In this document: piece by piece, positions 1 through 8,208 of the stretch
How positions within the stretch are numbered: the first letter of the stretch is position 1
Layout of the letters: the number at the start of each line of letters is the position of its first letter
From: Candidatus Omnitrophota bacterium
GTDB taxonomy: Bacteria > Omnitrophota > Gorgyraeia > JABMRG01 > JAFGKX01
Direction: 5' to 3'
DNA length: 12,384 nucleotides
NCBI GenBank assembly: GCA_016928375.1
Contig: JAFGKX010000042.1
Coordinates: forward strand, 1-12,384
The notes under the pieces: generated by a model
The model's input: only the letters and a program-made list of their open reading frames with translations
The model's database searches: none
Told to the model about the DNA's origin: nothing
Made by a program: the position numbers and the translations under genes

Positions 1-3000
1 ACAGACTTTGCCCAGGCTCCGGGCCAATGGGCATTTTATGCGTTTGTATATGACATATCAGGAAGCAATGTGACCATATCTGCCTATAGGAACAACGAAG
101 GCGCTTTAGCATCCTCCGGATTAAAAACAGATGGCTTTACTCCAAAAAATATAGTAGCTATAGGCGCCCGCAATACTTCAGGCAGTTATAGCTTCACAGG
201 CGCCTTAGATGATGTGCGAATATATAATCGGGCATTAAGTGCAGAAGAGATAACAGAGTTTTATAACAGTTATCCAACTACACCTGTTAATACAACACCT
301 GTAGCCGATGCGCAGTTGTTTACAACAGACGAAGATACTGAAAAAGCAATAACATTAACGGCAACCGATGCCGATAATGATACCTTAACATACTTAATAG
401 TCACCCAGCCTTCACATGGCATATTATCAGGTACGGTACCCAATATTACATATATACCTTCATCTAATTACAACGGCACAGACTCATTCACATTCAAAGT
501 CAACGACGGCACCATAGATTCAGATCCGGCTACGGTCAGCATAACTATTAATCCTGTTGATGATGCGCCTGTACTTGATCCAATAGGCGATAAAACAGTG
601 GCAGAGGGGTCATTATTAAGCTTTACTCTTAACACAACATATGACGGAACAAGCACGCTTGTATATACAGCGGATACATTGCCTGCTGGCGCAGATCTTA
701 ATCCTTCGACAGGAGTATTCTCCTGGACGCCCAGCTATACTCAGGCAAACGATAATTACAATATCACTTTTACGGTAGCAGCCGGTTATGTAAAAGACAG
801 CAAATCAGCAAAGATTATTGTTACGGATACCCTGCGCGAATTGAGTTTGAATACTACCGCAGTAAGCGGCTCGATTACCAGAGAGCCGGATCTTGCAAAA
901 TATCCTGAAGGAAGCAGCGTTCGCCTTACCGCCGTAGCGGCCAATGGTTATAAATTTTTGGGATGGTCGGACAGCCTTATAGGCAGCACGAATCCCGCTA
1001 TAATAGTAATGGATAGCGATAAGAACATAACAGCAAATTTTACGGCGATTAAACCCGCTATAATAATAAGTAATATAAATATTTCTCCTTCGCCTGCAAA
1101 GAAAGATGCCTTATTAACTATAACATTTGATTTAAACGAAGAGCCGGCAGTAAAGCCTTTTGTAAAAATTGAAAATACAGAAATTGAATCGCCTGACAAA
1201 AATGGCCTTACCTATACTTATCATTATCAATTAACAGGCGATGACACCGAAGGCGAGAAGACGATAACGATTACCGCAGAAAATACAGATGGCGTTTTGA
1301 CTGTGAAAATAGTCAATGTTGTATTTGATTTTACCGCTCCGGCTACCAGCGCAAATCCATTAGGAGCCATATATTCTGCAGCGCAGGATGTAGTGTTAAG
1401 CGCTAAAGATAATTATGATAAAAATCCTGTTATTTATTACACTACTGATGGCTCAGCCCCGGATGAAAAAAATCCAGCTGAAATATATATGCAGCCAATA
1501 CATATAGATGCAGCCACAACCCTGCGATTCAAAGCCGTAGACTTAGCAGGAAACGTCGAAGACACAAATGCCGAGATATACACCATAGACCCTAAAGCGC
1601 CTTCATTTACATTTGAGCCAATAGCCCCGAATCCGGCAAAGGCGGGAGATGTTATAGATATCCAAATCACGGCTTCTGAGACATTGCAAGATAAACCAGC
1701 AGTAAAATTTGGCGAGATAGAGATTACTTCAGAAGATATAGGCCCAATATATACATATAGCTATACAATTACCGGCAAAGAACTGGAAGGCCCAACCGGA
1801 ATACAGGTAACAGGTACTGATTTAGCAGGCAACTCCGGTTCAGGCTCAAGCTCTGTTACATTAGATTTTACTAAGCCCGTTACAACACCTACGCGGTCTG
1901 CCGGCATATATAATGCTCCGCAAACCGTGGGGTTATTATCCGATGAGAAAGCGGTTATATATTACAGTGTAGATAACACCGAGCCGTCTATAAAATATAC
2001 AGAACCCATCACCATATCCGAGACCTTGATATTAAAGTATAAAGCCCAAGATTTGGCAGGCAATATAGAAGATACGAAAGAGGCCGAATATATAATTGAT
2101 TCTAATGCACCTGCGTTTGATATAAACCTGTCACAATCTGCTGCCAAGAAAGATGATATTATAACGATATTCATCACCGTATTAAATGAAGAGAAGCTAA
2201 AGAATGATTCACTAACCTCTGTAACCATAGATGGAAGCTCCGCCGTATATGACCCATCGCATTCTTCCGTAGGTAATTATACATATACCTATATGGTCAC
2301 AGGCCTTGAGAAAGAATCAAACAATATAGAGGTAAGGGCAACAGGAGAGGATTTGGCAGGTAATATTGGTTCAAGTTCTGTAAATTTAACATTTGATTTT
2401 ACCGCGCCTGTTATTACATTGGCCGATCCAAAAGAGGATAGATTCTTAACTAACGAAAATACACTATCCATAGAAGGCGCGTTAGCTGACAAATTAACTC
2501 AAAATCCAACCTTAAGCATAAATGGCGCAGGCGTTCCCACGGCAAAAGACGGCTCATTTAGTAATACTTATTTGTTGCAAGAAGGCTTGAATGATATATT
2601 GCTTGAAGCATCAGATGAAGCTCAAAATCAGTCGCAAAGACAGCTACAAGTAACATTAGATAGCCATGCGCCGGCGATAAGCAACATAACAATTACGCCT
2701 GCTTTAGCAAAAATAGGCGATTCTATAAGAATAGAATTTACTGCAAGCGAAGAACTGACAGCTAACCCAATGGTAAGCATAGACGCTAAAGATATAACAG
2801 ATACTTTTTATGATAAGAGCAATCTTAGGTATGTATATATCTATACAGTATCTGCAAGTGACACAGAAGGTACAAACACTATTACAATATCCGCAACCGA
2901 TTTAGCAGGCAATACCAAGACGGTAAAATCAGCGGTAACATTTGATTTTACCGCACCTGTTATCACAATAGTATCTCCTGGCGACAAATTTAATACATCT

Positions 3001-5097
3001 TTGGATAAAATAAATGTAACAGGCACAGCAGAAAACGCTATTGCCGTAACGGTAAATGGCCAGCCGGTTGTGATTTTAAATGATACGTTTACTGCATATG
3101 AGGTGCCATTGCCTCAGCCTGATAATCAAATTGTAATTCAGGCGCAGGATGAAGCCGGAAATATCGCAAGATTATCCATAACAATTTATAAGCTTGAGCC
3201 TATTACATTTCCGAATGTGACTGCAATCCCTGCAACAGGTACGGCGCCGCTTGAGGTTGAGTTTACAGCTCTGGCGCAGGATAATACAGGCGGATATATT
3301 ACAAAATACGAATGGGATTTCGAAGGGTACGGAAGTTTTGAATATTCAAATCTTAATTCCGCTGAAGCGCATTATACATATGCAGCAGCAGGTACATATA
3401 CTCCGACTTTACGCGTTACAAATAATACAGGTGTTAGCGCAACCCATACTTTGGAAATAATAGTTAATGATAATCCCGATACTCCCAAGATATTAAACTT
3501 CAGCGCTAATCCCGTTGTGGCAACGGCGCCTATTAAGATTAAATTTACAGCCGAAGTTACAAGCGCGTCGGATATATCGGAATATAAATGGGATTTTAAC
3601 GGCGATGGTAAATATGATAAAACCACCCAAACGCCGTCAGTAATAAATCTTTATAGTTTAGCCGGTTTTTATGCGCCAAGGCTTAAGGTTGTAAATCAAA
3701 AGGGTTGCGCAATATCAACCATAGACCTTATTACCATATACCCTCCCGCAGATGCTCCTTCGGCAAAATTATCCGCAAAGACCGACGCGGGAAAGCGGCC
3801 GCTTAAAGTTAAATTCGATTGCGCCCAAAGCGAAGGCAATATATTAAAATATGAATTTGATTTTGAAGGAGACGGCATAATCGACTATGTGCAGAGAGAT
3901 TTATCTAAACAGCCTGTTTATGAATACGGCTCTCCCGGAAAATATAGCGCCAAACTTATAGTTACGGATAGTAATTTTGTGAGTGAAGAAACCACGCTGG
4001 ATATAAAAGTTTATGAAGATGATGAGCTGTTGAGGCCTGATGTTGTAGTATCGTATGAAAAAGATTTACAGCAAAAGAATAAGGTTACATTCAGCTATCT
4101 GGTAAGCGCAAGCACTTTTATTCACGCAGAATGGGACTTTGACGGCAACGGCATCGTTGATTATAAAAATGGCACAGGCGAAGTTACCCACACATATGAA
4201 AATCCGGGCACATATTATGTAAACGTAAAATTATTAGATGCTTCAAATGTTGCGGCAGAAGGTTCTGCGATAGTCATCATCAGTAAGGATGATATGGGGT
4301 CGAGCAGCACAAAGTCCGCAGCCGCACAGGCGCAGAAGGAGATTGTGGTAGAAGAGCAGAAAAAAGAACAAAAAGAAGAGCAAAGGGAAGTATATAATTA
4401 TTTAAGAAATCTTGTAAAATTTGACGATAATACAGAAGTAACCATACCGCACAGCGTTCTGAATCAGGACAAAGACGAGCTTATTACAAAAATTCCTAAC
4501 CCTGTTTCCGTGAAGTTTTTTGCTTATTCGAATGTATCTAGCGTAAATACGCTTAAGGAGATAGAGCTTTCTTCGGCCCAGGAAAACTTTGATAAGGATA
4601 TAGTGATAGCCATCTCTTACGAAGACAAGGATAATGACGGTATAGTAGACGGCACTAATATAAATGAGGACACTCTTGATATATATACATATAACGAATC
4701 GGCGGGCAGGTGGGAAAAACTTTACAATACGGTAATATGCCCTGATGAAAATTATGTGGAAGCAAAGACAAGCCATTTTTCCTTATTTGATCTTGGCGGT
4801 AAATCAGGTTCGGTGATAAGCGGTTCAGGTTCGGGTTCAGGAAGCGGCTCAGGCGGATGTTTTATAGCTACTGCGGCATTCGGCACGCCAATGGCGCAGG
4901 AAGTAAGGGTGTTGTCCGAATTCCGCGATAAATATCTTCTTACCAACGAAGCAGGCAAAGCCTTCGTAAGATTCTATTACAGGCACTCCCCGCCTGTGGC
5001 GGATTATATAAGAAATAAAGAGGCTTTGAGAAAAATTATAAGAATGTTGTTGAAACCTGCCGTAAAAGTTAGTAATATATTATGTAATATAAAATGA
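1..5097 (+). CDS. Giant secreted multidomain Ig/PKD-repeat protein with C-terminal CFI box (5' partial)
   Basis: The frame is open from base 1, so the true start lies upstream; the ATG at 70 sits inside a domain. Numbering residues from base 1, I see: the end of a LamG/concanavalin-like fold (~1-90, with DDVRIYNRALS), a cadherin-like Ig module (~100-188), a putative-Ig module (~189-278) and an InlB-type repeat (~279-350). Next come alternating Ig-like modules (351-447, 535-626, 705-803, 892-986, most ending FDFTAP) and chitobiase/hexosaminidase C-terminal-like modules (448-534, 627-704), plus two further Ig-like modules (804-891, 987-1066). Four PKD domains follow (1067-1157, 1158-1248, 1249-1340, 1341-1431) with WDF/FDF-x-G-DN-G signatures. 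A Lys/Glu/Gln linker (~1446-1463) leads to a beta domain ending HFSLFDL (~1470-1600), a Ser-Gly linker and the C-terminal box CFIATAAFG from Cys1620. The repeats suggest a surface or exported adhesive or carbohydrate-associated protein; no catalytic domain is visible in the part present. T2SS export is inference from the neighbours. Confidence 0.93.
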   Translation, partial: TDFAQAPGQWAFYAFVYDISGSNVTISAYRNNEGALASSGLKTDGFTPKNIVAIGARNTSGSYSFTGALDDVRIYNRALSAEEITEFYNSYPTTPVNTTPVADAQLFTTDEDTEKAITLTATDADNDTLTYLIVTQPSHGILSGTVPNITYIPSSNYNGTDSFTFKVNDGTIDSDPATVSITINPVDDAPVLDPIGDKTVAEGSLLSFTLNTTYDGTSTLVYTADTLPAGADLNPSTGVFSWTPSYTQANDNYNITFTVAAGYVKDSKSAKIIVTDTLRELSLNTTAVSGSITREPDLAKYPEGSSVRLTAVAANGYKFLGWSDSLIGSTNPAIIVMDSDKNITANFTAIKPAIIISNINISPSPAKKDALLTITFDLNEEPAVKPFVKIENTEIESPDKNGLTYTYHYQLTGDDTEGEKTITITAENTDGVLTVKIVNVVFDFTAPATSANPLGAIYSAAQDVVLSAKDNYDKNPVIYYTTDGSAPDEKNPAEIYMQPIHIDAATTLRFKAVDLAGNVEDTNAEIYTIDPKAPSFTFEPIAPNPAKAGDVIDIQITASETLQDKPAVKFGEIEITSEDIGPIYTYSYTITGKELEGPTGIQVTGTDLAGNSGSGSSSVTLDFTKPVTTPTRSAGIYNAPQTVGLLSDEKAVIYYSVDNTEPSIKYTEPITISETLILKYKAQDLAGNIEDTKEAEYIIDSNAPAFDINLSQSAAKKDDIITIFITVLNEEKLKNDSLTSVTIDGSSAVYDPSHSSVGNYTYTYMVTGLEKESNNIEVRATGEDLAGNIGSSSVNLTFDFTAPVITLADPKEDRFLTNENTLSIEGALADKLTQNPTLSINGAGVPTAKDGSFSNTYLLQEGLNDILLEASDEAQNQSQRQLQVTLDSHAPAISNITITPALAKIGDSIRIEFTASEELTANPMVSIDAKDITDTFYDKSNLRYVYIYTVSASDTEGTNTITISATDLAGNTKTVKSAVTFDFTAPVITIVSPGDKFNTSLDKINVTGTAENAIAVTVNGQPVVILNDTFTAYEVPLPQPDNQIVIQAQDEAGNIARLSITIYKLEPITFPNVTAIPATGTAPLEVEFTALAQDNTGGYITKYEWDFEGYGSFEYSNLNSAEAHYTYAAAGTYTPTLRVTNNTGVSATHTLEIIVNDNPDTPKILNFSANPVVATAPIKIKFTAEVTSASDISEYKWDFNGDGKYDKTTQTPSVINLYSLAGFYAPRLKVVNQKGCAISTIDLITIYPPADAPSAKLSAKTDAGKRPLKVKFDCAQSEGNILKYEFDFEGDGIIDYVQRDLSKQPVYEYGSPGKYSAKLIVTDSNFVSEETTLDIKVYEDDELLRPDVVVSYEKDLQQKNKVTFSYLVSASTFIHAEWDFDGNGIVDYKNGTGEVTHTYENPGTYYVNVKLLDASNVAAEGSAIVIISKDDMGSSSTKSAAAQAQKEIVVEEQKKEQKEEQREVYNYLRNLVKFDDNTEVTIPHSVLNQDKDELITKIPNPVSVKFFAYSNVSSVNTLKEIELSSAQENFDKDIVIAISYEDKDNDGIVDGTNINEDTLDIYTYNESAGRWEKLYNTVICPDENYVEAKTSHFSLFDLGGKSGSVISGSGSGSGSGSGGCFIATAAFGTPMAQEVRVLSEFRDKYLLTNEAGKAFVRFYYRHSPPVADYIRNKEALRKIIRMLLKPAVKVSNILCNIK
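2389..2967 (+). repeat. DNA-level repeat between Ig-like modules of the giant exoprotein
   Basis: The 30-bp segments at 2389-2418 and 2938-2967 differ at only two bases and encode the same ten residues, TFDFTAPVIT. Each sits at the junction between an Ig-like module ending FDFTAP and a following second type of Ig-like module. A weaker copy of the same junction lies near 1324-1341. Near-identity at third positions points to recent duplication or gene conversion of module pairs. Confidence 0.7.
5050..5078 (+). promoter_or_regulatory. Possible sigma70-type promoter inside the 3' end of the exoprotein gene
   Basis: TTGAAA at 5050-5055 is followed after 17 bases by TAATAT at 5073-5078, a fair -35/-10 pair placed just before the small ORF that opens at 5094. 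The region is very AT-rich, so chance matches are likely. If real, it would let the small ORF and the T2SS genes be transcribed separately from the exoprotein gene. Confidence 0.2.
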
Positions 5098-5243
5098 AAT
5101 CAAGAAATGTATTACTTATAATAGCATTACTGCTTTTGCTTATGATATTAGACCTCTTTTATCAGTTTGTGATTGTAGATAAGGGGCTTTCCAAAAAAAC
5201 TTTTATTCCTGCCCAGGAGCAAAAAATAGTGTCCTTACAATAA
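5094..5243 (+). CDS. Small single-span membrane protein of unknown function (49 aa)
   Basis: An ATG at 5094 overlaps the TGA of the exoprotein gene as ATGA, the classic arrangement for translational coupling, and the frame runs 49 codons to TAA at 5241-5243. After MKSRN comes a strongly hydrophobic stretch (about residues 6-28, VLLIIALLLLLMILDLF onward), then a short polar tail (VDKGLSKKTFIPAQEQKIVSLQ without the final stop). The positive N-terminus suggests an inner-membrane anchor with a ~20-residue tail outside the cytoplasm. No Shine-Dalgarno is evident, consistent with coupling only. I do not recognise the family. Its place 21 bases before gspE suggests a small accessory of the secretion system or exoprotein, but it could also be a degraded remnant of a longer bitopic protein such as GspC. 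Confidence 0.5.
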   Translation: MKSRNVLLIIALLLLLMILDLFYQFVIVDKGLSKKTFIPAQEQKIVSLQ

Positions 5244-5264
5244 AAATGGATTTTTAATTTTAAT

Positions 5265-6974
5265 ATGATTAGCAGAAAGGGCGATGTATTATTAGGCCAG
5301 ATGCTTATAGATAAAGGCATCATTACCCCGCAACAACTGGATGAGGGGCTAAAAGAGCAGAAAAAGACAGGAGATTTTATAGGCGCTACTTTGATAAGGC
5401 TGGGTTTCGCAAAAGAGGATGATATCTTTCCTGTGCTCTCAGAAAAGTTGAATATTCCTTACATAAAATTAAAAGATGCGGAAGTATCCCGGGATATCAT
5501 AAAAAAAGTTCCCGCTAAATTCGCTTCTTATTACAGGCTGATGCCCGTAAAACAGGAAAAAAATGTTCTTACTGTGGCTGTTACGGATCCATTGGACCTT
5601 CATACGCTGGATGATATAAGGCTGCTCTTAGACTGCGATATAAATGCCGTGCTCGCGAGCGAGCCCGATATCATAGAAAACATAAAAAAATATTACGGCA
5701 TTGGCGCAGATACCGTTGATAAGATCATGGAAGACGCGGCCAAAGAAAGCTCGGTGATTTCCAAGTCAGGCGAATCCGTAGAAGAAATGGCGGATGATGC
5801 TTCTATAATTAAATTCGTCAATGAGATATTGCAACAGGCTGTTGTTGACAGGGCCACGGATGTCCATATCGAACCTTTCGAGGATGAATTAAGGATACGT
5901 TACAGAATAGACGGCGTTTTACACAATGTAAGCATTCCTCCTACCATCAAATACCTCCACTCAGCCATTATATCAAGGATAAAAATAATGGCGTCCTTGA
6001 ATATAGCCGAAAAGCGGCTTCCTCAGGACGGGCGCATAAAGATTAAGGTAAACGACAAAAATATAGATTTAAGAGTTTCTATAATCCCGACGGTTTATGG
6101 GGAGAACGTTTCAATAAGGCTTTTGACCGCAGACCTGCTTTTAAGCCTTGAGAGCCTGGGCCTGGTAAAAACCAATCTGGAAATAATAGCACAGATGATA
6201 AAAAAACCTCACGGTATTATATTTGTAACAGGGCCCACAGGCAGCGGAAAAACAACCACCCTTTATGCCTGCCTGAATAAAATAAACAGCAGCCGGTTAA
6301 ATATAATAACCATAGAAGACCCTATAGAATACGAACTCAAAGGTATAACGCAGGTGCAGATTCACCCCAAGATAGGGCTTACGTTTGCCGAAGGCTTGCG
6401 CCATATGCTGCGCCATGACCCGGACATAATGATGGTAGGGGAAGTCAGGGATTTTGAGACTGCGGAAATAGCCATCAGGATAGCGCTTACCGGGCATCTG
6501 GTTTTTTCCACTCTCCATACCAATGATGCCTCAGGCGCAGTGGCAAGGCTTCTGGATATGGGCATAGAGCCGTACCTGGTGTCAAGTTCCGTTGAGTGCG
6601 CGATAGCGCAAAGATTGGTAAGGCTTATTTGCAGTAAATGCAAAAAAGAAATTAAGCTGGATGATAAATTAAAAAAAGAATTAGGCCTTAAAATAGATTA
6701 TTCCAAGACAAAGATATATCAGGGCGAGGGATGCCCGGCGTGCAAGTTTACCGGATTTAAGGGAAGGACCGGTATATATGAGATTCTTCCTTTAACCGAT
6801 GAAATAAGAGACCTGGTTTTAAGAAGGGCGTCTGCGGATCAGATTAAACAGAAGGCAGTAGCCCTGGGGATGAAGACTTTATTCGACGACGGCGTAGAAA
6901 AAATACTGGCAGGCGTTACTACCATAGGCGAGGTTTTGAGGGTAACAAAAGTCGAAGCCGCCCTGGAGGAATAG
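5265..6974 (+). CDS. gspE: Type II secretion system ATPase GspE
   Basis: This is the cytoplasmic hexameric ATPase that drives pseudopilus assembly. The N-terminal MshEN/T2SSE-N domain (~8-150) opens LGQMLIDKGIITPQQLDEGL. The core carries Walker A GPTGSGKTTT (323-332), an Asp box around IITIEDPIEYE (347-357), a His/Walker B region LRHDPDIMMVGEVRD ending at 396, and HTND (418-421). A tetracysteine zinc site, C456-x2-C459 and C490-x2-C493, is intact, as in GspE/PilB/MshE ATPases. At 569 aa the length is normal for the family. The ATG at 5265 fits the conserved N-terminus although the upstream bases show no good Shine-Dalgarno. It could in principle be a PilB-type pilus ATPase, but the downstream gspF-gspK set favours GspE. 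Confidence 0.96.
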   Translation: MISRKGDVLLGQMLIDKGIITPQQLDEGLKEQKKTGDFIGATLIRLGFAKEDDIFPVLSEKLNIPYIKLKDAEVSRDIIKKVPAKFASYYRLMPVKQEKNVLTVAVTDPLDLHTLDDIRLLLDCDINAVLASEPDIIENIKKYYGIGADTVDKIMEDAAKESSVISKSGESVEEMADDASIIKFVNEILQQAVVDRATDVHIEPFEDELRIRYRIDGVLHNVSIPPTIKYLHSAIISRIKIMASLNIAEKRLPQDGRIKIKVNDKNIDLRVSIIPTVYGENVSIRLLTADLLLSLESLGLVKTNLEIIAQMIKKPHGIIFVTGPTGSGKTTTLYACLNKINSSRLNIITIEDPIEYELKGITQVQIHPKIGLTFAEGLRHMLRHDPDIMMVGEVRDFETAEIAIRIALTGHLVFSTLHTNDASGAVARLLDMGIEPYLVSSSVECAIAQRLVRLICSKCKKEIKLDDKLKKELGLKIDYSKTKIYQGEGCPACKFTGFKGRTGIYEILPLTDEIRDLVLRRASADQIKQKAVALGMKTLFDDGVEKILAGVTTIGEVLRVTKVEAALEE

Positions 6975-6977
6975 CCG

Positions 6978-8195
6978 ATGCCCAGGTTTATATACAAAGC
7001 TAAAAAAAGCCCTACCGAAAGCACTTCAGGAAAAATAGAAGCCCAGGACGCCAAGGACGCAGTGGTAAGACTGCGCAGAATGGGGCTTTTCCCCGTTTCA
7101 ATAGACGAGGATTCCACGTTTACAAAACAGCAGGCCCGGCAGTTTTTTTTCTTCAAGAAATCAGTTCCTTTAAGGGATTTAAGCGTATTTACCCGGCAAC
7201 TTTCCAATCTTCTGGATTCAGGGATACCATTGATAAATGCGCTGGATATACTTATACAGCAGAGCGAAAATCCGCTGCTGATAGACGCGCTTAAGGATAT
7301 AAAATCGGACATCAAAGACGGCGCCGGGCTTTCAGTTTCGATGTCCAAACATCCGCAGATATTTTCTTCGCTATACACAAACATGGTAAAATCCGGTGAA
7401 GTCGCAGGCATGCTGGAAGATGTACTTTCAAGATTGGCGGATTTTGCTGAAACAGACGAGCAGATTATATCAAAAATACGCACAAGCCTGGCGTATCCGG
7501 CGCTTCTTCTTTCGGTAGGCTCAGTGACGATATTTATATTGTTAAGTTTTGTGGCGCCGCGTTTGATATCGATGTTTTCCGACTTAGGTGAAGCGCTGCC
7601 TATACCTACACGCATCCTGATGGTCGTAAGTAGTTTTTTTTCGAGCTTCTGGTGGCTGATTGTTATAGCGGTAGTTATTTTTTACTTAAGTTTAGCCAAA
7701 TGGCTTAAGACAAAAGAAGGCAAAAAGGAATTCGATAAATTTAAACTCAAGATGCCTTTAATAGGGCCTTTTATAAAAATATCGGAATACGCGAGGTTAA
7801 ACAGGACATTGGGCACGTTGATTAAAAACGGAGTCCCGATAATAGAATCGCTTGACGTTTTGGCTAAAACCATAGATAATGAAGTCCTGAGAGAGCATCT
7901 GCTTAATGTACGCAATGATGTTGTCGACGGGGTTTCGCTTTCTGTCAGTATGAAAAAGACAAATATATTTCCTCCGCTTATGGTAAACATGATCGGCGTC
8001 GGAGAAGAAAGCGGATCGCTGGAGGGTTCCCTTTTTAAGATAGCGAGTTCCTATGATAACGAAGTAGACAGGATAATAAAAGTTTTCACTACGCTTCTTG
8101 AGCCGCTGCTTATACTGGTTCTCGGCATTGTTGTAGGATTTATAGTGATAGCGATGCTTTTGCCGATTTTCCAGATCAATATGCTGGTGAGATAG
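6978..8195 (+). CDS. gspF: Type II secretion system inner-membrane platform protein GspF
   Basis: This polytopic protein anchors the assembly platform and couples GspE to pseudopilin polymerisation. It shows the family's N-terminal region (PRFIYKAKKSPTESTSGKIEA) and two tandem T2SSF domains. Domain 1 (~68-192) contains VFTRQLSNLLDSGIPLINAL and domain 2 (~270-393) contains NRTLGTLIKNGVPIIESL. Membrane segments are visible at about 171-195 (after LAYP), 214-240 and 376-400. The length of 405 aa is typical. The start is well supported: GGAGGA at 6965-6970 lies inside the end of gspE, seven bases before the ATG, and only three bases separate the two genes. A run of eight T at 7143-7150 encodes part of QFFFFKK and is the only slippage-prone tract noticed. 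Confidence 0.96.
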   Translation: MPRFIYKAKKSPTESTSGKIEAQDAKDAVVRLRRMGLFPVSIDEDSTFTKQQARQFFFFKKSVPLRDLSVFTRQLSNLLDSGIPLINALDILIQQSENPLLIDALKDIKSDIKDGAGLSVSMSKHPQIFSSLYTNMVKSGEVAGMLEDVLSRLADFAETDEQIISKIRTSLAYPALLLSVGSVTIFILLSFVAPRLISMFSDLGEALPIPTRILMVVSSFFSSFWWLIVIAVVIFYLSLAKWLKTKEGKKEFDKFKLKMPLIGPFIKISEYARLNRTLGTLIKNGVPIIESLDVLAKTIDNEVLREHLLNVRNDVVDGVSLSVSMKKTNIFPPLMVNMIGVGEESGSLEGSLFKIASSYDNEVDRIIKVFTTLLEPLLILVLGIVVGFIVIAMLLPIFQINMLVR

Positions 8196-8202
8196 AAAGG
8201 AG
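8194..8202 (+). promoter_or_regulatory. Ribosome binding site fixing a TTG start for the LacI-family gene
   Basis: AGAAAGGAG overlaps the TAG stop of gspF and sits six A residues before TTG at 8209. No ATG is available nearby in frame, and the resulting protein begins exactly at the conserved LacI helix-turn-helix, so the TTG start is convincing. Confidence 0.75.
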
Positions 8203-8208
8203 AAAAAA

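Noticed and set aside
3251..3460. Same-strand open frame of 69 codons in the first PKD domain
   Set aside because: It is out of frame within a well-supported PKD domain and lacks a ribosome binding site.
4402..4776. Antisense open frame of 124 codons in the exoprotein gene
   Set aside because: Its composition reflects the complement of the beta domain coding sequence; no motif supports it.
6839..7615. Long antisense open frame of 258 codons opposite gspE/gspF
   Set aside because: It lies opposite two strongly conserved genes, is Ser-rich in a way typical of a shadow frame, and has no recognisable domain.
5265..8195. Type IV pilus pilB/pilC instead of gspE/gspF
   Set aside because: The following genes are GspG with the PTTEQG motif and a clear GspK, which belong to type II secretion.
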